Positions 25,923 through 41,801 of a stretch of 64,000 nt of DNA are shown here, piece by piece. Origin of the DNA: Cavia porcellus (Eukaryota; Chordata; Mammalia; Rodentia; Caviidae). The notes beneath the pieces were generated by a model that saw only the letters and a list, made by a program, of their open reading frames with translations, was not told the DNA's origin and did no database searches. Numbering within the stretch: position 1 is the first letter of the stretch; every line of letters starts with the position of its first letter. The stretch spans positions 310,001 through 374,000 of the forward strand of contig NW_026947685.1 in NCBI RefSeq assembly GCF_034190915.1. The letters run 5' to 3'. A program made the translations under genes and the position numbers.

Positions 25923-28900
25923 CACCACCCCGTGATGTTTTTCTCACTCCTACTAGTGAATCTAATGTAAAACACACCCATATAATGCGCACCACCCCGT
26001 GATGTTTTTCTCACTCCTACTAGTGAATCTAATGTAACACACACCCATACAATGCCCACCACCCCGTGATGTTTTTCTCACTCCTACTAGTGAATGTAAT
26101 GTAACACACACCCATACAATGCGCACCACCCCGTGATGTTTTTCTCACTCCTACTAGTGAATGTAATGTAACACACACCCATACAATGCGCACCACCCCG
26201 TGATGTTTTTCTCACTCCTACTAGTGAATGTAATGTAACACACACCCATACAATGCGCACCACCCCGTGATGTTTTTCTCACTCCTACTAGTAAATCTAA
26301 TGTAACACACACCCATACAATGCGCACCACCCCGTGATGTTTTTCTCACTCCTACTAGTGAATCTAATGTAACACACACCCATACAATGCGCACCACCCC
26401 GTGATGTTTTTCTCACTGCTACTAGTGAATCTAATGTGACACACACCCATACAATGCGCACCACCCCGTGATGTTTTTCTCACTCCTACTAGTGAATGTA
26501 ATGTAACACACACCCATACAATGCGCACCACCCCGTGATGTTTTTCTCACTGCTACTAGTGAATCTAATGTGACACACAACCATACAATGCGCACCACCC
26601 CGTGATGTTTTTCTCACTGCTACTAGTGAATGTAATGAGACACACACCCATACAATGCGCACAACCCCGTGATGTTTTTCTCACTGCTACTAGTGAATGT
26701 AATGTGACACACACCCATACAATGCGCACCACCCCGTGATGTTTTTCTCACTGCTACTAGTGAATCTAATGTAACACACACCCATATAATGCGCACCACC
26801 CCGTGATGTTTTTCTCACTCCTACTAGTGAATCTAATGTAACACACACCCATACAATGCGCACCACCCCGTGATGTTTTTCTCACTCCTACTAGTGAATG
26901 TAATGTAACACACACCCATACAATGCGCACCACCCCGTGATGTTTTTCTCACTCCTACTAGTGAATGTAATGTAACACACACATATACAATGCGCACCAC
27001 CCCGTGATGTTTTTCTCACTCCTACTAGTGAATGTAATGTAACACACACCCATACAATGCGCACCACCCCGTGATGTTTTTCTCACTCCTACTAGTGAAT
27101 GTAATGTAACACACACCCATACAAGGCACACCACGCCGTGATGTTTTTCTCACTCCTACTAGTGAATGTAATGTAACACACACCGATACAAGGCGCACCA
27201 CCCCGTGATGTTTTTCTCACTCCTACTAGTGAATCTAATGTAACAGACACCCATACAAGGCGCACCACCCCGTGATGTTTTTCTCACTCCTACTAGTGAA
27301 TCTAATGTAACAGACACCCATACAATGCGCACCACCCCGTGATGTTTTTCTCACTCCTACTAGTGAATCTAATGTAACAGACACCCATACAATGCGCACC
27401 ACCCCGTGATGTTTTTCTCACTCCTACTAGTGAATCTAATGTAACACACACCCATACAATGCGCACCACCCCGTGATGTTTTTCTCACTCCTACTAGTGA
27501 ATGTAATGTAACACACACCCATACAATGCGCACCACCCCGTGATGTTTTTCTCACTCCTACTAGTGAATCTAATGTAACACACACCCATACAATGCGCAC
27601 CACCCCGTGATGTTTTTCTCACTCCTACTAGTGAATCTAATGTAACAAACACCCATACAATGCCCACCACCCCGTGATGTTTTTCTCACTCCTACTAGTG
27701 AATGTAATGTAACACACACCCATACAATGCGCACCACCCCGTGATGTTTTTCTCACTCCTACTAGTGAATGTATTGTAACACACACCCATACAATGCGCA
27801 CCACCCCGTGATGTTTTTCTCACTCCTACTAGTGAATGTAATGTAACACACACCCATACAATGCGCACCACCCCGTGATGTTTTTCTCACTCCTACTAGT
27901 GAATGTAATGTAACACACACCCATACAATGCGCACCACCCCGTGATGTTTTTCTCACTCCTACTAGTGAATGTAATGTAACACACACCCATACAATGCGC
28001 ACCACCCCGTGATGTTTTTCTCACTCCTACTAGTGAATCTAATGTAACACACACCCATACAATGCGCACCACCCCGTGATGTTTTTCTCACTCCTACTAG
28101 TGAATCTAATGTAACACACACCCATACAATGCGCACCACCCCGTGATGATTTTCTCACTCCTACTAGTGAATCTAATGTAATACACACCCATACAATGCC
28201 CACCACCCCGTGATGTTTTTCTCACTCCTACTAGTGAATGTAATGTAACACACACCCATACAATGCGCACCACCCCGTGATGTTTTTCTCACTCCTACTA
28301 GTGAATCTAATGTAACACACACCCATACAATGCGCACCACCCCGTGATGTTTTTCTCACTGCTACTAGTGAATGTATTGTAACACACACCCATACAATGC
28401 GCACCACCCCGTGATGTTTTTCTCACTCCTACTAGTGAATCTAATGAAACACACACCCATACAATGCGCACCACCCCGTGATGTTTTTCTCACTCTTACT
28501 AGTGTATCTAATGCAACACACACCCATACAATGCGCACCACCCCGTGATGTTTTTCTCACTCCTACTAGTGAATGTAATGTAACACACACCCATACAATG
28601 CGCACCACCCCGTGATGTTTTTCTCACTCCTACTAGTGAATCTAATGTAACACACACCCATACAATGCGCACCACCCCGTGATGTTTTTCTCACTGCTAC
28701 TAGTAAATGTAATGTAACACACACCCATACAATGCGCACCACCCCGTGATGTTTTTCTCACTCCTACTAGTGAATGTAATGTAACACACACCCATACAAT
28801 GCGCACCACGCCGTGATGTTTTTCTCACTCCTACTAGTGAATCTAATGTAACACACACCGATACAAGGCGCACCACCCCGTGATGTTTTTCTCACTCCTA

Positions 28901-29339
28901 CTAGTGAATCTAATGTTACAGACACCCATACAAGGCGCACCACCCCGTGATGTTTTTCTCACTCCTACTAGTGAATCTAATGTAACACACACCCATACAA
29001 TGCGCACCACCCCGTGATGTTTTTCTCACTCCTACTAGTGAATCTAATGTAACACACACCCATATAATGCGCACAACCCCATGATGTTTTTCTCACTCCT
29101 ACTAGTGAATCTAATGTAACACACACCCATACAATGCGCACCACCCCGTGATGTTTTTCTCACTCCTACTAGTGAATGTAATGTAACACACACCCATACA
29201 ATGCGCACCACCCCGTGATGTTTTTCTCACTCCTACTAGTGAATGTAAGGTAACACACACCCATACAAGGCGCACCACCCCGTGATGTTTTTCTCACTCC
29301 TACTAGTGAATGTAAGGTAACACACACCCATACAATGCG

Positions 29340-30210
29340 CACCACCCCGTGATGTTTTTCTCACTCCTACTAGTGAATGTAATGTGACACACACCCAAAC
29401 AATGCGCACCACCCCGTGATGTTTTTCTCACTGCTGCTAGTGAATGTAATGAGACACACACCCATACAATGCGCACCACCCCGTGATATTTTTCTCACTG
29501 CTGCTAGTGAATGTAATGAGACACACACCCATACAATGCGCACCACCCCGTGATGTTTTTCTCACTGCTACTAGTGAATGTAATGTGACACACACCCATA
29601 CAATGCGCACCACCCCGTGATGTTTTTCTCACTGCTACTAGTGAATCTAATGTAACACACACCCATACAATGCGCACCACCCCGTGATGTTTTTCTCACC
29701 CCTACTAGTGAATGTAATGTAACACACACCCATACAATGCGCACCACCCCGTGATGTTTTTCTCACTCCTACTAGTGAATGTAATGTAACACACACCCAT
29801 ACAATGCGCACCACCCCGTGATGTTTTTCTCACTCCTACTAGTGAATGTAATGTAACACACACCCATACAATGCGCACCACCCCGTGATGTTTTTCTCAC
29901 TCCTACTAGTGAATATAATGTAACACACACCCATACAATGCGCACCACCCCGTGATGTTTTTCTCACTCCTACTAGTGAATGTAATGTAACACACACCCA
30001 TACAAGGCGCACCACGCCGTGATGTTTTTCTCACTCCTACTAGTGAATCTAATGTAACACACACCGATACAAGGCGTACCACCCCGTGATGTTTTTCTCA
30101 CTCCTACTAGTGAATCTAATGTAACAGACAACCATACAATGCGCACCACCCCGTGATGTTTTTCTCACTCCTACTAGTGAATCTAATGTAACAGACACCC
30201 ATACAATGCG
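29340..30210. repeat. Cassette lacking its first three monomers, copy 3
   Basis: This copy begins directly at the GTGAC/CCCAAAC monomer, preceded by two GTAAGGTAAC monomers. It then follows the standard order to CACCACGCCG at 30010 (10 monomers on, as in full copies). One CTGCTGC monomer is preceded by the private GTGATATTTTT near 29484. Only one CAGACACCC monomer closes it. Same truncation at 35839 and 44817. Confidence 0.85.
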
Positions 30211-31148
30211 CACCACCCCGTGATGTTTTTCTCACTCCTACTAGTGAATCTAATGTAACACACACCCATACAATGCCCACCACCCCGTGATGTTTTTCTC
30301 ACTCCTACTAGTGAATGTAATGTAACACACACCCATACAATGCGCACCACCCCGTGATGTTTTTCTCACTCCTACTAGTGAATGTAATGTAACACACACC
30401 CATACAATGCGCACCACCCCGTGATGTTTTTCTCACTCCTACTAGTGAATGTAATGTAACACACACCCATACAATGCGCACCACCCCGTGATGTTTTTCT
30501 CACTCCTACTAGTGAATCTAATGTAACACACACCCATACAATGCGCACCACCCCGTGATGTTTTTCTCACTCCTACTAGTGAATCTAATGTAACACACAC
30601 CCATACAATGCGCACCACCCCGTGATGTTTTTCTCACTGCTACTAGTGAATCTAATGTGACACACACCCATACAATGCGCACCACCCCGTGATGTTTTTC
30701 TCACTCCTACTAGTGAATGTAATGTAACACACACCCATACAATGCGCACCACCCCGTGATGTTTTTCTCACTCCTACTAGTGAATCTAATGTAACACACA
30801 CCCATACAATGCGCACCACCCCGTGATGTTTTTCTCACTCCTACTAGTGAATGTAATGTAACACACACCCATACAAGGCGCACCACGCCGTGATGTTTTT
30901 CTCACTCCTACTAGTGAATCTAATGTAACACACACCGATACAAGGCGTACCACCCCGTGATGTTTTTCTCACTCCTACTAGTGAATCTAATGTAACAGAC
31001 AACCATACAATGCGCACCACCCCGTGATGTTTTTCTCACTCCTACTAGTGAATCTAATGTAACACACACCCATACAATGCGCACCACCCCGTGATGTTTT
31101 TCTCACTCCTACTAGTGAATCTAATGTAACACACACCCATACAATGCG

Positions 31149-32354
31149 CACCACCCCGTGATGTTTTTCTCACTCCTACTAGTGAATCTAATGTGACACA
31201 CACCCATACAATGCGCACCACCCCGTGATGTTTTTCTCACTGCTACTAGTGAATCTAATGTGACACACACCCATACAATGCGCACCACCCCGTGATGTTT
31301 TTCTCACTGCTACTAGTGAATGTAATGAGACACACACCCATACAATGCGCACCACCCCGTGATGTTTTTCTCACTCCTACTAGTGAATGTAATGTGACAC
31401 ACACCAAAACAATGCGCACCACCCCGTGATGTTTTTCTCACTGCTGCTAGTGAATGTAATGAGACACACACCCATACAATGCGCACCACCCCGTGATGTT
31501 TTTCTCACTGCTGCTAGTGAATGTAATGAGACACACACCCATACAATGCGCACCACCCCGTGATGTTTTTCTCACTGCTACTAGTGAATGTAATGTGACA
31601 CACACCCATACAATGCGCACCACCCCGTGATGTTTTTCTCACTGCTACTAGTGAATCTAATGTAACACACACCCATACAATGCGCACCACCCCGTGATGT
31701 TTTTCTCACCCCTACTAGTGAATGTAATGTAACACACACCCATACAATGCGCACCACCCCGTGATGTTTTTCTCACTCCTACTAGTGAATGTAATGTAAC
31801 ACACACCCATACAATGCGCACCACCCCGTGATGTTTTTCTCACTCCTACTAGTGAATGTAATGTAACACACACCCATACAATGCGCACCACCCCGTGATG
31901 TTTTTCTCACTCCTACTAGTGAATATAATGTAACACACACCCATACAATGCGCACCACCCCGTGATGTTTTTCTCACTCCTACTAGTGAATGTAATGTAA
32001 CACACACCCATACAAGGCGCACCACGCCGTGATGTTTTTCTCACTCCTACTAGTGAATCTAATGTAACACACACCGATACAAGGCGTACCACCCCGTGAT
32101 GTTTTTCTCACTCCTACTAGTGAATCTAATGTAACAGACAACCATACAATGCGCACCACCCCGTGATGTTTTTCTCACTCCTACTAGTGAATCTAATGTA
32201 ACAGACACCCATACAATGCGCACCACCCCGTGATGTTTTTCTCACTCCTACTAGTGAATCTAATGTAACAGACACCCATACAATGCGCACCACCCCGTGA
32301 TGTTTTTCTCACTCCTACTAGTGAATCTAATGTAACAGACACCCATACAATGCG
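31149..32354. repeat. Variant-monomer cassette, copy 4 (18 monomers)
   Basis: This is a full-order cassette with the CACCACGCCG start at 32020. Its marker monomer reads CCAAAAC (57A and 59A), a further change from the CCCAAAC of earlier copies. It ends with three CAGACACCC monomers, one more than usual. Confidence 0.85.
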
Positions 32355-35300
32355 CACCACCCCGTGATGTTTTTCTCACTCCTACTAGTGAATCTAATGT
32401 AACACACACCCATACAATGCGCACCACCCCGTGATGTTTTTCTCACTCCTACTAGTGAATCTAATGTAAAACACACCCATATAATGCGCACCACCCCGTG
32501 ATGTTTTTCTCACTCCTACTAGTGAATCTAATGTAACACACACCCATACAATGCCCACCACCCCGTGATGTTTTTCTCACTCCTACTAGTGAATGTAATG
32601 TAACACACACCCATACAATGCGCACCACCCCGTGATGTTTTTCTCACTCCTACTAGTGAATGTAATGTAACACACACCCATACAATGCGCACCACCCCGT
32701 GATGTTTTTCTCACTCCTACTAGTGAATGTAATGTAACACACACCCATACAATGCGCACCACCCCGTGATGTTTTTCTCACTCCTACTAGTAAATCTAAT
32801 GTAACACACACCCATACAATGCGCACCACCCCGTGATGTTTTTCTCACTCCTACTAGTGAATCTAATGTAACACACACCCATACAATGCGCACCACCCCG
32901 TGATGTTTTTCTCACTGCTACTAGTGAATCTAATGTGACACACACCCATACAATGCGCACCACCCCGTGATGTTTTTCTCACTCCTACTAGTGAATGTAA
33001 TGTAACACACACCCATACAATGCGCACCACCCCGTGATGTTTTTCTCACTGCTACTAGTGAATCTAATGTGACACACAACCATACAATGCGCACCACCCC
33101 GTGATGTTTTTCTCACTGCTACTAGTGAATGTAATGAGACACACACCCATACAATGCGCACAACCCCGTGATGTTTTTCTCACTGCTACTAGTGAATGTA
33201 ATGTGACACACACCCATACAATGCGCACCACCCCGTGATGTTTTTCTCACTGCTACTAGTGAATCTAATGTAACACACACCCATATAATGCGCACCACCC
33301 CGTGATGTTTTTCTCACTCCTACTAGTGAATCTAATGTAACACACACCCATACAATGCGCACCACCCCGTGATGTTTTTCTCACTCCTACTAGTGAATGT
33401 AATGTAACACACACCCATACAATGCGCACCACCCCGTGATGTTTTTCTCACTCCTACTAGTGAATGTAATGTAACACACACATATACAATGCGCACCACC
33501 CCGTGATGTTTTTCTCACTCCTACTAGTGAATGTAATGTAACACACACCCATACAATGCGCACCACCCCGTGATGTTTTTCTCACTCCTACTAGTGAATG
33601 TAATGTAACACACACCCATACAAGGCACACCACGCCGTGATGTTTTTCTCACTCCTACTAGTGAATGTAATGTAACACACACCGATACAAGGCGCACCAC
33701 CCCGTGATGTTTTTCTCACTCCTACTAGTGAATCTAATGTAACACACACCCATACAAGGCGCACCACCCCGTGATGTTTTTCTCACTCCTACTAGTGAAT
33801 CTAATGTAACAGACACCCATACAATGCGCACCACCCCGTGATGTTTTTCTCACTCCTACTAGTGAATCTAATGTAACAGACACCCATACAATGCGCACCA
33901 CCCCGTGATGTTTTTCTCACTCTTACTAGTGAATCTAATGTAACACACACCCATACAATGCGCACCACCCCGTGATGTTTTTCTCACTCCTACTAGTGAA
34001 TGTAATGTAACACACACCCATACAATGCGCACCACCCCGTGATGTTTTTCTCACTCCTACTAGTGAATCTAATGTAACACACACCCATACAATGCGCACC
34101 ACCCCGTGATGTTTTTCTCACTCCTACTAGTGAATCTAATGTAACAAACACCCATACAATGCCCACCACCCCGTGATGTTTTTCTCACTCCTACTAGTGA
34201 ATGTAATGTAACACACACCCATACAATGCGCACCACCCCGTGATGTTTTTCTCACTCCTACTAGTGAATGTATTGTAACACACACCCATACAATGCGCAC
34301 CACCCCGTGATGTTTTTCTCACTCCTACTAGTGAATGTAATGTAACACACACCCATACAATGCGCACCACCCCGTGATGTTTTTCTCACTCCTACTAGTG
34401 AATGTAATGTAACACACACCCATACAATGCGCACCACCCCGTGATGTTTTTCTCACTCCTACTAGTGAATGTAATGTAACACACACCCATACAATGCGCA
34501 CCACCCCGTGATGTTTTTCTCACTCCTACTAGTGAATCTAATGTAACACACACCCATACAATGCGCACCACCCCGTGATGTTTTTCTCACTCCTACTAGT
34601 GAATCTAATGTAACACACACCCATACAATGCGCACCACCCCGTGATGATTTTCTCACTCCTACTAGTGAATCTAATGTAATACACACCCATACAATGCCC
34701 ACCACCCCGTGATGTTTTTCTCACTCCTACTAGTGAATGTAATGTAACACACACCCATACAATGCGCACCACCCCGTGATGTTTTTCTCACTCCTACTAG
34801 TGAATCTAATGTAACACACACCCATACAATGCGCACCACCCCGTGATGTTTTTCTCACTGCTACTAGTGAATGTATTGTAACACACACCCATACAATGCG
34901 CACCACCCCGTGATGTTTTTCTCACTCCTACTAGTGAATCTAATGAAACACACACCCATACAATGCGCACCACCCCGTGATGTTTTTCTCACTCTTACTA
35001 GTGTATCTAATGCAACACACACCCATACAATGCGCACCACCCCGTGATGTTTTTCTCACTCCTACTAGTGAATGTAATGTAACACACACCCATACAATGC
35101 GCACCACCCCGTGATGTTTTTCTCACTCCTACTAGTGAATCTAATGTAACACACACCCATACAATGCGCACCACCCCGTGATGTTTTTCTCACTGCTACT
35201 AGTAAATGTAATGTAACACACACCCATACAATGCGCACCACCCCGTGATGTTTTTCTCACTCCTACTAGTGAATGTAATGTAACACACACCCATACAATG

Positions 35301-35838
35301 CGCACCACGCCGTGATGTTTTTCTCACTCCTACTAGTGAATCTAATGTAACACACACCGATACAAGGCGCACCACCCCGTGATGTTTTTCTCACTCCTAC
35401 TAGTGAATCTAATGTTACAGACACCCATACAAGGCGCACCACCCCGTGATGTTTTTCTCACTCCTACTAGTGAATCTAATGTAACACACACCCATACAAT
35501 GCGCACCACCCCGTGATGTTTTTCTCACTCCTACTAGTGAATCTAATGTAACACACACCCATATAATGCGCACAACCCCATGATGTTTTTCTCACTCCTA
35601 CTAGTGAATCTAATGTAACACACACCCATACAATGCGCACCACCCCGTGATGTTTTTCTCACTCCTACTAGTGAATGTAATGTAACACACACCCATACAA
35701 TGCGCACCACCCCGTGATGTTTTTCTCACTCCTACTAGTGAATGTAAGGTAACACACACCCATACAATGCGCACCACCCCGTGATGTTTTTCTCACTCCT
35801 ACTAGTGAATGTAAGGTAACACACACCCATACAATGCG

Positions 35839-36776
35839 CACCACCCCGTGATGTTTTTCTCACTCCTACTAGTGAATGTAATGTGACACACACCCAAACA
35901 ATGCGCACCACCCCGTGATGTTTTTCTCACTGCTGCTAGTGAATGTAATGAGACACACACCCATACAATGCGCACCACCCCGTGATATTTTTCTCACTGC
36001 TGCTAGTGAATGTAATGAGACACACACCCATACAATGCGCACCACCCCGTGATGTTTTTCTCACTGCTACTAGTGAATGTAATGTGACACACACCCATAC
36101 AATGCGCACCACCCCGTGATGTTTTTCTCACTGCTACTAGTGAATCTAATGTAACACACACCCATACAATGCGCACCACCCCGTGATGTTTTTCTCACCC
36201 CTACTAGTGAATGTAATGTAACACACACCCATACAATGCGCACCACCCCGTGATGTTTTTCTCACTCCTACTAGTGAATGTAATGTAACACACACCCATA
36301 CAATGCGCACCACCCCGTGATGTTTTTCTCACTCCTACTAGTGAATGTAATGTAACACACACCCATACAATGCGCACCACCCCGTGATGTTTTTCTCACT
36401 CCTACTAGTGAATATAATGTAACACACACCCATACAATGCGCACCACCCCGTGATGTTTTTCTCACTCCTACTAGTGAATGTAATGTAACACACACCCAT
36501 ACAAGGCGCACCACGCCGTGATGTTTTTCTCACTCCTACTAGTGAATCTAATGTAACACACACCGATACAAGGCGTACCACCCCGTGATGTTTTTCTCAC
36601 TCCTACTAGTGAATCTAATGTAACAGACAACCATACAATGCGCACCACCCCGTGATGTTTTTCTCACTCCTACTAGTGAAGCTAATGTAACAGACACCCA
36701 TACAATGCGCACCACCCCGTGATGTTTTTCTCACTCCTACTAGTGAATCTAATGTAACAGACACCCATACAATGCG
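35839..36776. repeat. Cassette lacking its first three monomers, copy 5
   Basis: This copy lies exactly 97 monomers (6499 bp) after copy 3 and shares its truncated start, CCCAAAC form and GTGATATTTTT variant. It has a private GAAGCTAATG near 36679. It ends with two CAGACACCC monomers. Confidence 0.85.
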
Positions 36777-37580
36777 CACCACCCCGTGATGTTTTTCTCA
36801 CTCCTACTAGTGAATCTAATGTAACACACACCCATACAATGCGCACCACCCCGTGATGTTTTTCTCACTCCTACTAGTGAATCTAATGTAACACACACCC
36901 ATATAATGCGCACCACCCCGTGATGTTTTTCTCACTCCTACTAGTGAATCTAATGTAACACACACCCATACAATGCCCACCACCCCGTGATGTTTTTCTC
37001 ACTCCTACTAGTGAATGTAATGTAACACACACCCATACAATGCGCACCACCCCGTGATGTTTTTCTCACTCCTACTAGTGAATGTAATGTAACACACACC
37101 CATACAATGCGCACCACCCCGTGATGTTTTTCTCACTCCTACTAGTGAATGTAATGTAACACACACCCATACAATGCGCACCACCCCGTGATGTTTTTCT
37201 CACTCCTACTAGTGAATCTAATGTAACACACACCCATACAATGCGCACCACCCCGTGATGTTTTTCTCACTCCTACTAGTGAATCTAATGTAACACACAC
37301 CCATACAATGCGCACCACCCCGTGATGTTTTTCTCACTGCTACTAGTGAATCTAATGTGACACACACCCATACAATGCGCACCACCCCGTGATGTTTTTC
37401 TCACTCCTACTAGTGAATGTAATGTAACACACACCCATACAATGCGCACCACCCCGTGATGTTTTTCTCACTCCTACTAGTGAATCTAATGTAACACACA
37501 CCCATACAATGCGCACCACCCCGTGATGTTTTTCTCACTCCTACTAGTGAATGTAATGTAACACACACCCATACAAGGCG

Positions 37581-40500
37581 CACCACGCCGTGATGTTTTT
37601 CTCACTCCTACTAGTGAATCTAATGTAACACACACCGATACAAGGCGTACCACCCCGTGATGTTTTTCTCACTCCTACTAGTGAATCTAATGTAACAGAC
37701 AACCATACAATGCGCACCACCCCGTGATGTTTTTCTCACTCCTACTAGTGAATCTAATGTAACACACACCCATACAATGCGCACCACCCCGTGATGTTTT
37801 TCTCACTCCTACTAGTGAATCTAATGTAACACACACCCATACAATGCGCACCACCCCGTGATGTTTTTCTCACTCCTACTAGTGAATCTAATGTGACACA
37901 CACCCATACAATGCGCACCACCCCGTGATGTTTTTCTCACTGCTACTAGTGAATCTAATGTGACACACACCCATACAATGCGCACCACCCCGTGATGTTT
38001 TTCTCACTGCTACTAGTGAATGTAATGAGACACACACCCATACAATGCGCACCACCCCGTGATGTTTTTCTCACTCCTACTAGTGAATGTAATGTGACAC
38101 ACACCAAAACAATGCGCACCACCCCGTGATGTTTTTCTCACTGCTGCTAGTGAATGTAATGAGACACACACCCATACAATGCGCACCACCCCGTGATGTT
38201 TTTCTCACTGCTGCTAGTGAATGTAATGAGACACACACCCATACAATGCGCACCACCCCGTGATGTTTTTCTCACTGCTACTAGTGAATGTAATGTGACA
38301 CACACCCATACAATGCGCACCACCCCGTGATGTTTTTCTCACTGCTACTAGTGAATCTAATGTAACACACACCCATACAATGCGCACCACCCCGTGATGT
38401 TTTTCTCACCCCTACTAGTGAATGTAATGTAACACACACCCATACAATGCGCACCACCCCGTGATGTTTTTCTCACTCCTACTAGTGAATGTAATGTAAC
38501 ACACACCCATACAATGCGCACCACCCCGTGATGTTTTTCTCACTCCTACTAGTGAATGTAATGTAACACACACCCATACAATGCGCACCACCCCGTGATG
38601 TTTTTCTCACTCCTACTAGTGAATATAATGTAACACACACCCATACAATGCGCACCACCCCGTGATGTTTTTCTCACTCCTACTAGTGAATGTAATGTAA
38701 CACACACCCATACAAGGCGCACCACGCCGTGATGTTTTTCTCACTCCTACTAGTGAATCTAATGTAACACACACCGATACAAGGCGTACCACCCCGTGAT
38801 GTTTTTCTCACTCCTACTAGTGAATCTAATGTAACAGACAACCATACAATGCGCACCACCCCGTGATGTTTTTCTCACTCCTACTAGTGAATCTAATGTA
38901 ACAGACACCCATACAATGCGCACCACCCCGTGATGTTTTTCTCACTCCTACTAGTGAATCTAATGTAACAGACACCCATACAATGCGCACCACCCCGTGA
39001 TGTTTTTCTCACTCCTACTAGTGAATCTAATGTAACACACACCCATACAATGCGCACCACCCCGTGATGTTTTTCTCACTCCTACTAGTGAATCTAATGT
39101 AACACACACCCATATAATGCGCACCACCCCGTGATGTTTTTCTCACTCCTACTAGTGAATCTAATGTAACACGCACCCATACAATGCCCACCACCCCGTG
39201 ATGTTTTTCTCACTCCTACTAGTGAATGTAATGTAACACACACCCATACAATGCGCACCACCCCGTGATGTTTTTCTCACTCCTACTAGTGAATGTAATG
39301 TAACACACACCCATACAATGCGCACCACCCCGTGATGTTTTTCTCACTCCTACTAGTGAATGTAATGTAACACACACCCATACAATGCGCACCACCCCGT
39401 GATGTTTTTCTCACTCCTACTAGTGAATCTAATGTAACACACACCCATACAATGCGCACCACCCCGTGATGTTTTTCTCACTCCTACTAGTGAATCTAAT
39501 GTAACACACACCCATACAATGCGCACCACCCCGTGATGTTTTTCTCACTGCTACTAGTGAATCTAATGTGACACACACCCATACAATGCGCACCACCCCG
39601 TGATGTTTTTCTCACTCCTACTAGTGAATGTAATGTAACACACACCCATACAATGCGCACCACCCCGTGATGTTTTTCTCACTCCTACTAGTGAATATAA
39701 TGTAACACACACCCATACAATGCGCACCACCCCGTGATGTTTTTCTCACTCCTACTAGTGAATGTAATGTAACACACACCCATACAAGGCGCACCACGCC
39801 GTGATGTTTTTCTCACTCCTACTAGTGAATGTAATGTAACACACACCGATACAATGCGTACCACCCCGTGATGTTTTTCTCACTCCTACTAGTGAATCTA
39901 ATGTAACAGACAACCATACAATGCGCACCACCCCGTGATGTTTTTCTCACTCCTACTAGTGAATCTAATGTAACAGACACCCATACAATGCGCACCACCC
40001 CGTGATGTTTTTCTCACTCCTACTAGTGAATCTAATGTAACAGACACCCATACAATGCGCACCACCCCGTGATGTTTTTCTCACTCCTACTAGTGAATCT
40101 AATGTAACAGACACCCATACAATGCGCACCACCCCGTGATGTTTTTCTCACTCCTACTAGTGAATCTAATGTAACACACACCCATACAATGCGCACCACC
40201 CCGTGATGTTTTTCTCACCCCTACTAGTGAATGTAATGTAACACACACCCATACAATGCGCACCACCCCGTGATGTTTTTCTCACTCCTACTAGTGAATG
40301 TAATGTAACACACACCCATACAATGCGCACCACCCCGTGATGTTTTTCTCACTCCTACTAGTGAATGTAATGTAACACACACCCATACAATGCGCACCAC
40401 CCCGTGATGTTTTTCTCACTCCTACTAGTGAATATAATGTAACACACACCCATACAATGCGCACCACCCCGTGATGTTTTTCTCACTCCTACTAGTGAAT

Positions 40501-41533
40501 GTAATGTAACACACACCCATACAAGGCGCACCACGCCGTGATGTTTTTCTCACTCCTACTAGTGAATCTAATGTAACACACACCGATACAAGGCATACCA
40601 CCCCGTGATGTTTTTCTCACTCTTACTAGTGAATCTAATGTAACAGATAACCATACAATGCGCACCACCCCGTGATGTTTTTCTCACTCCTACTAGTGAA
40701 TCTAATGTAACAGACACCCATACAATGCGCACCACCCCGTGATGTTTTTCTCACTCCTACTAGTGAATCTAATGTAACAGACACCCATACAATGCGCACC
40801 ACCCCGTGATGTTTTTCTCACTCCTACTAGTGAATCTAATGTAACACACACCCATATAATGCGCACCACCCCGTGATGTTTTTCTCACTCCTACTAGTGA
40901 ATCTAATGTAACACACACCCATACAATGCCCACCACCCCGTGATGTTTATCTCACTCCTACTAGTGAATGTAATGTAACACACACCCATACAATGCGCAC
41001 CACCCCGTGATGTTTTTCTCACTCCTACTAGTGAATGTAATGTAACACACACCCATACAATGCGCACCACCCCGTGATGTTTTTCTCACTCCTACTAGTG
41101 AATGTAATGTAACACACACCCATACAATGCGCACCACCCCGTGATGTTTTTCTCACTCCTACTAGTGAATCTAATGTAACACACACCCATACAATGCGCA
41201 CCACCCCGTGATGTTTTTCTCACTCCTACTAGTGAATCTAATGTAACACACACCCATACAATGCGCACCACCCCGTGATGTTTTTCTCACTGCTACTAGT
41301 GAATCTAATGTGACACACACCCATACAATGCGCACCACCCCGTGATGTTTTTCTCACTCCTACTAGTGAATGTAATGTAACACACACCCATACAATGCGC
41401 ACCACCCCGTGATGTTTTTCTCACTCCTACTAGTGAATCTAATGTAACACACACCCATACAATGCGCACCACCCCGTGATATTTTTCTCACTCCTACTAG
41501 TGAATGTAATGTAACACACACCCATACAAGGCG
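37581..41533. repeat. Higher-order repeat unit, 59 monomers (3953 bp)
   Basis: Monomers starting CACCACGCCG lie at 37581, 38720, 39792, 40529 and 41534, giving spacings of 17, 16, 11 and 15 monomers. A cassette starts four monomers after both 37581 and 41534, so the series restarts at 41534 and 59 monomers is a real period. Unit-specific variants include CCGATACAATGCG near 39847 and CAGATAACC near 40646. Confidence 0.8.
37849..38987. repeat. Variant-monomer cassette, copy 6 (17 monomers)
   Basis: This is a full cassette with CCAAAAC and the CACCACGCCG start at 38720. It lies 100 monomers (6700 bp) after copy 4 and 59 monomers before copy 7. Confidence 0.85.
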
Positions 41534-41801
41534 CACCACGCCGTGATGTTTTTCTCACTCCTACTAGTGAATCTAATGTAACACACACCGATACAAGGCG
41601 TACCACCCCGTGATGTTTTTCTCACTCCTACTAGTGAATCTAATGTAACAGACAACCATACAATGCGCACCACCCCGTGATGTTTTTCTCACTCCTACTA
41701 GTGAATCTAATGTAACACACACCCATACAATGCGCACCACCCCGTGATGTTTTTCTCACTCCTACTAGTGAATCTAATGTAACACACACCCATACAATGC
41801 G

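Larger units (their letters stand above)
25923..32421. repeat. 6.5-kb tandem duplication, left copy (97 monomers)
   Basis: Rare variants here recur 6499 bp downstream: GTAAAACACAC with CATATAATG at 25961 and 32460, CATATACAATG near 26981 and 33481, GTAATACAC near 28180 and 34680, GTATCTAATGCAAC near 28503 and 35001, and CACCACGCCG starts at 27129/33628, 28804/35303 and 30010/36509. After 30010 the offset becomes 100 monomers (30881/37581, 32020/38720), so this copy lacks three monomers between 30.0 and 30.9 kb. Left copy and right copy abut at about 32422. Confidence 0.85.
32422..39121. repeat. 6.5-kb tandem duplication, right copy (100 monomers)
   Basis: This is the partner of 25923-32421, three monomers longer. 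It shares the monomer order but has private changes, for example CTCTTACTAG near 33931 and CACACACCC instead of CAGACACCC in the monomer before 33762. It overlaps the start of the 9-kb duplication, so part of it was copied again. Confidence 0.8.
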
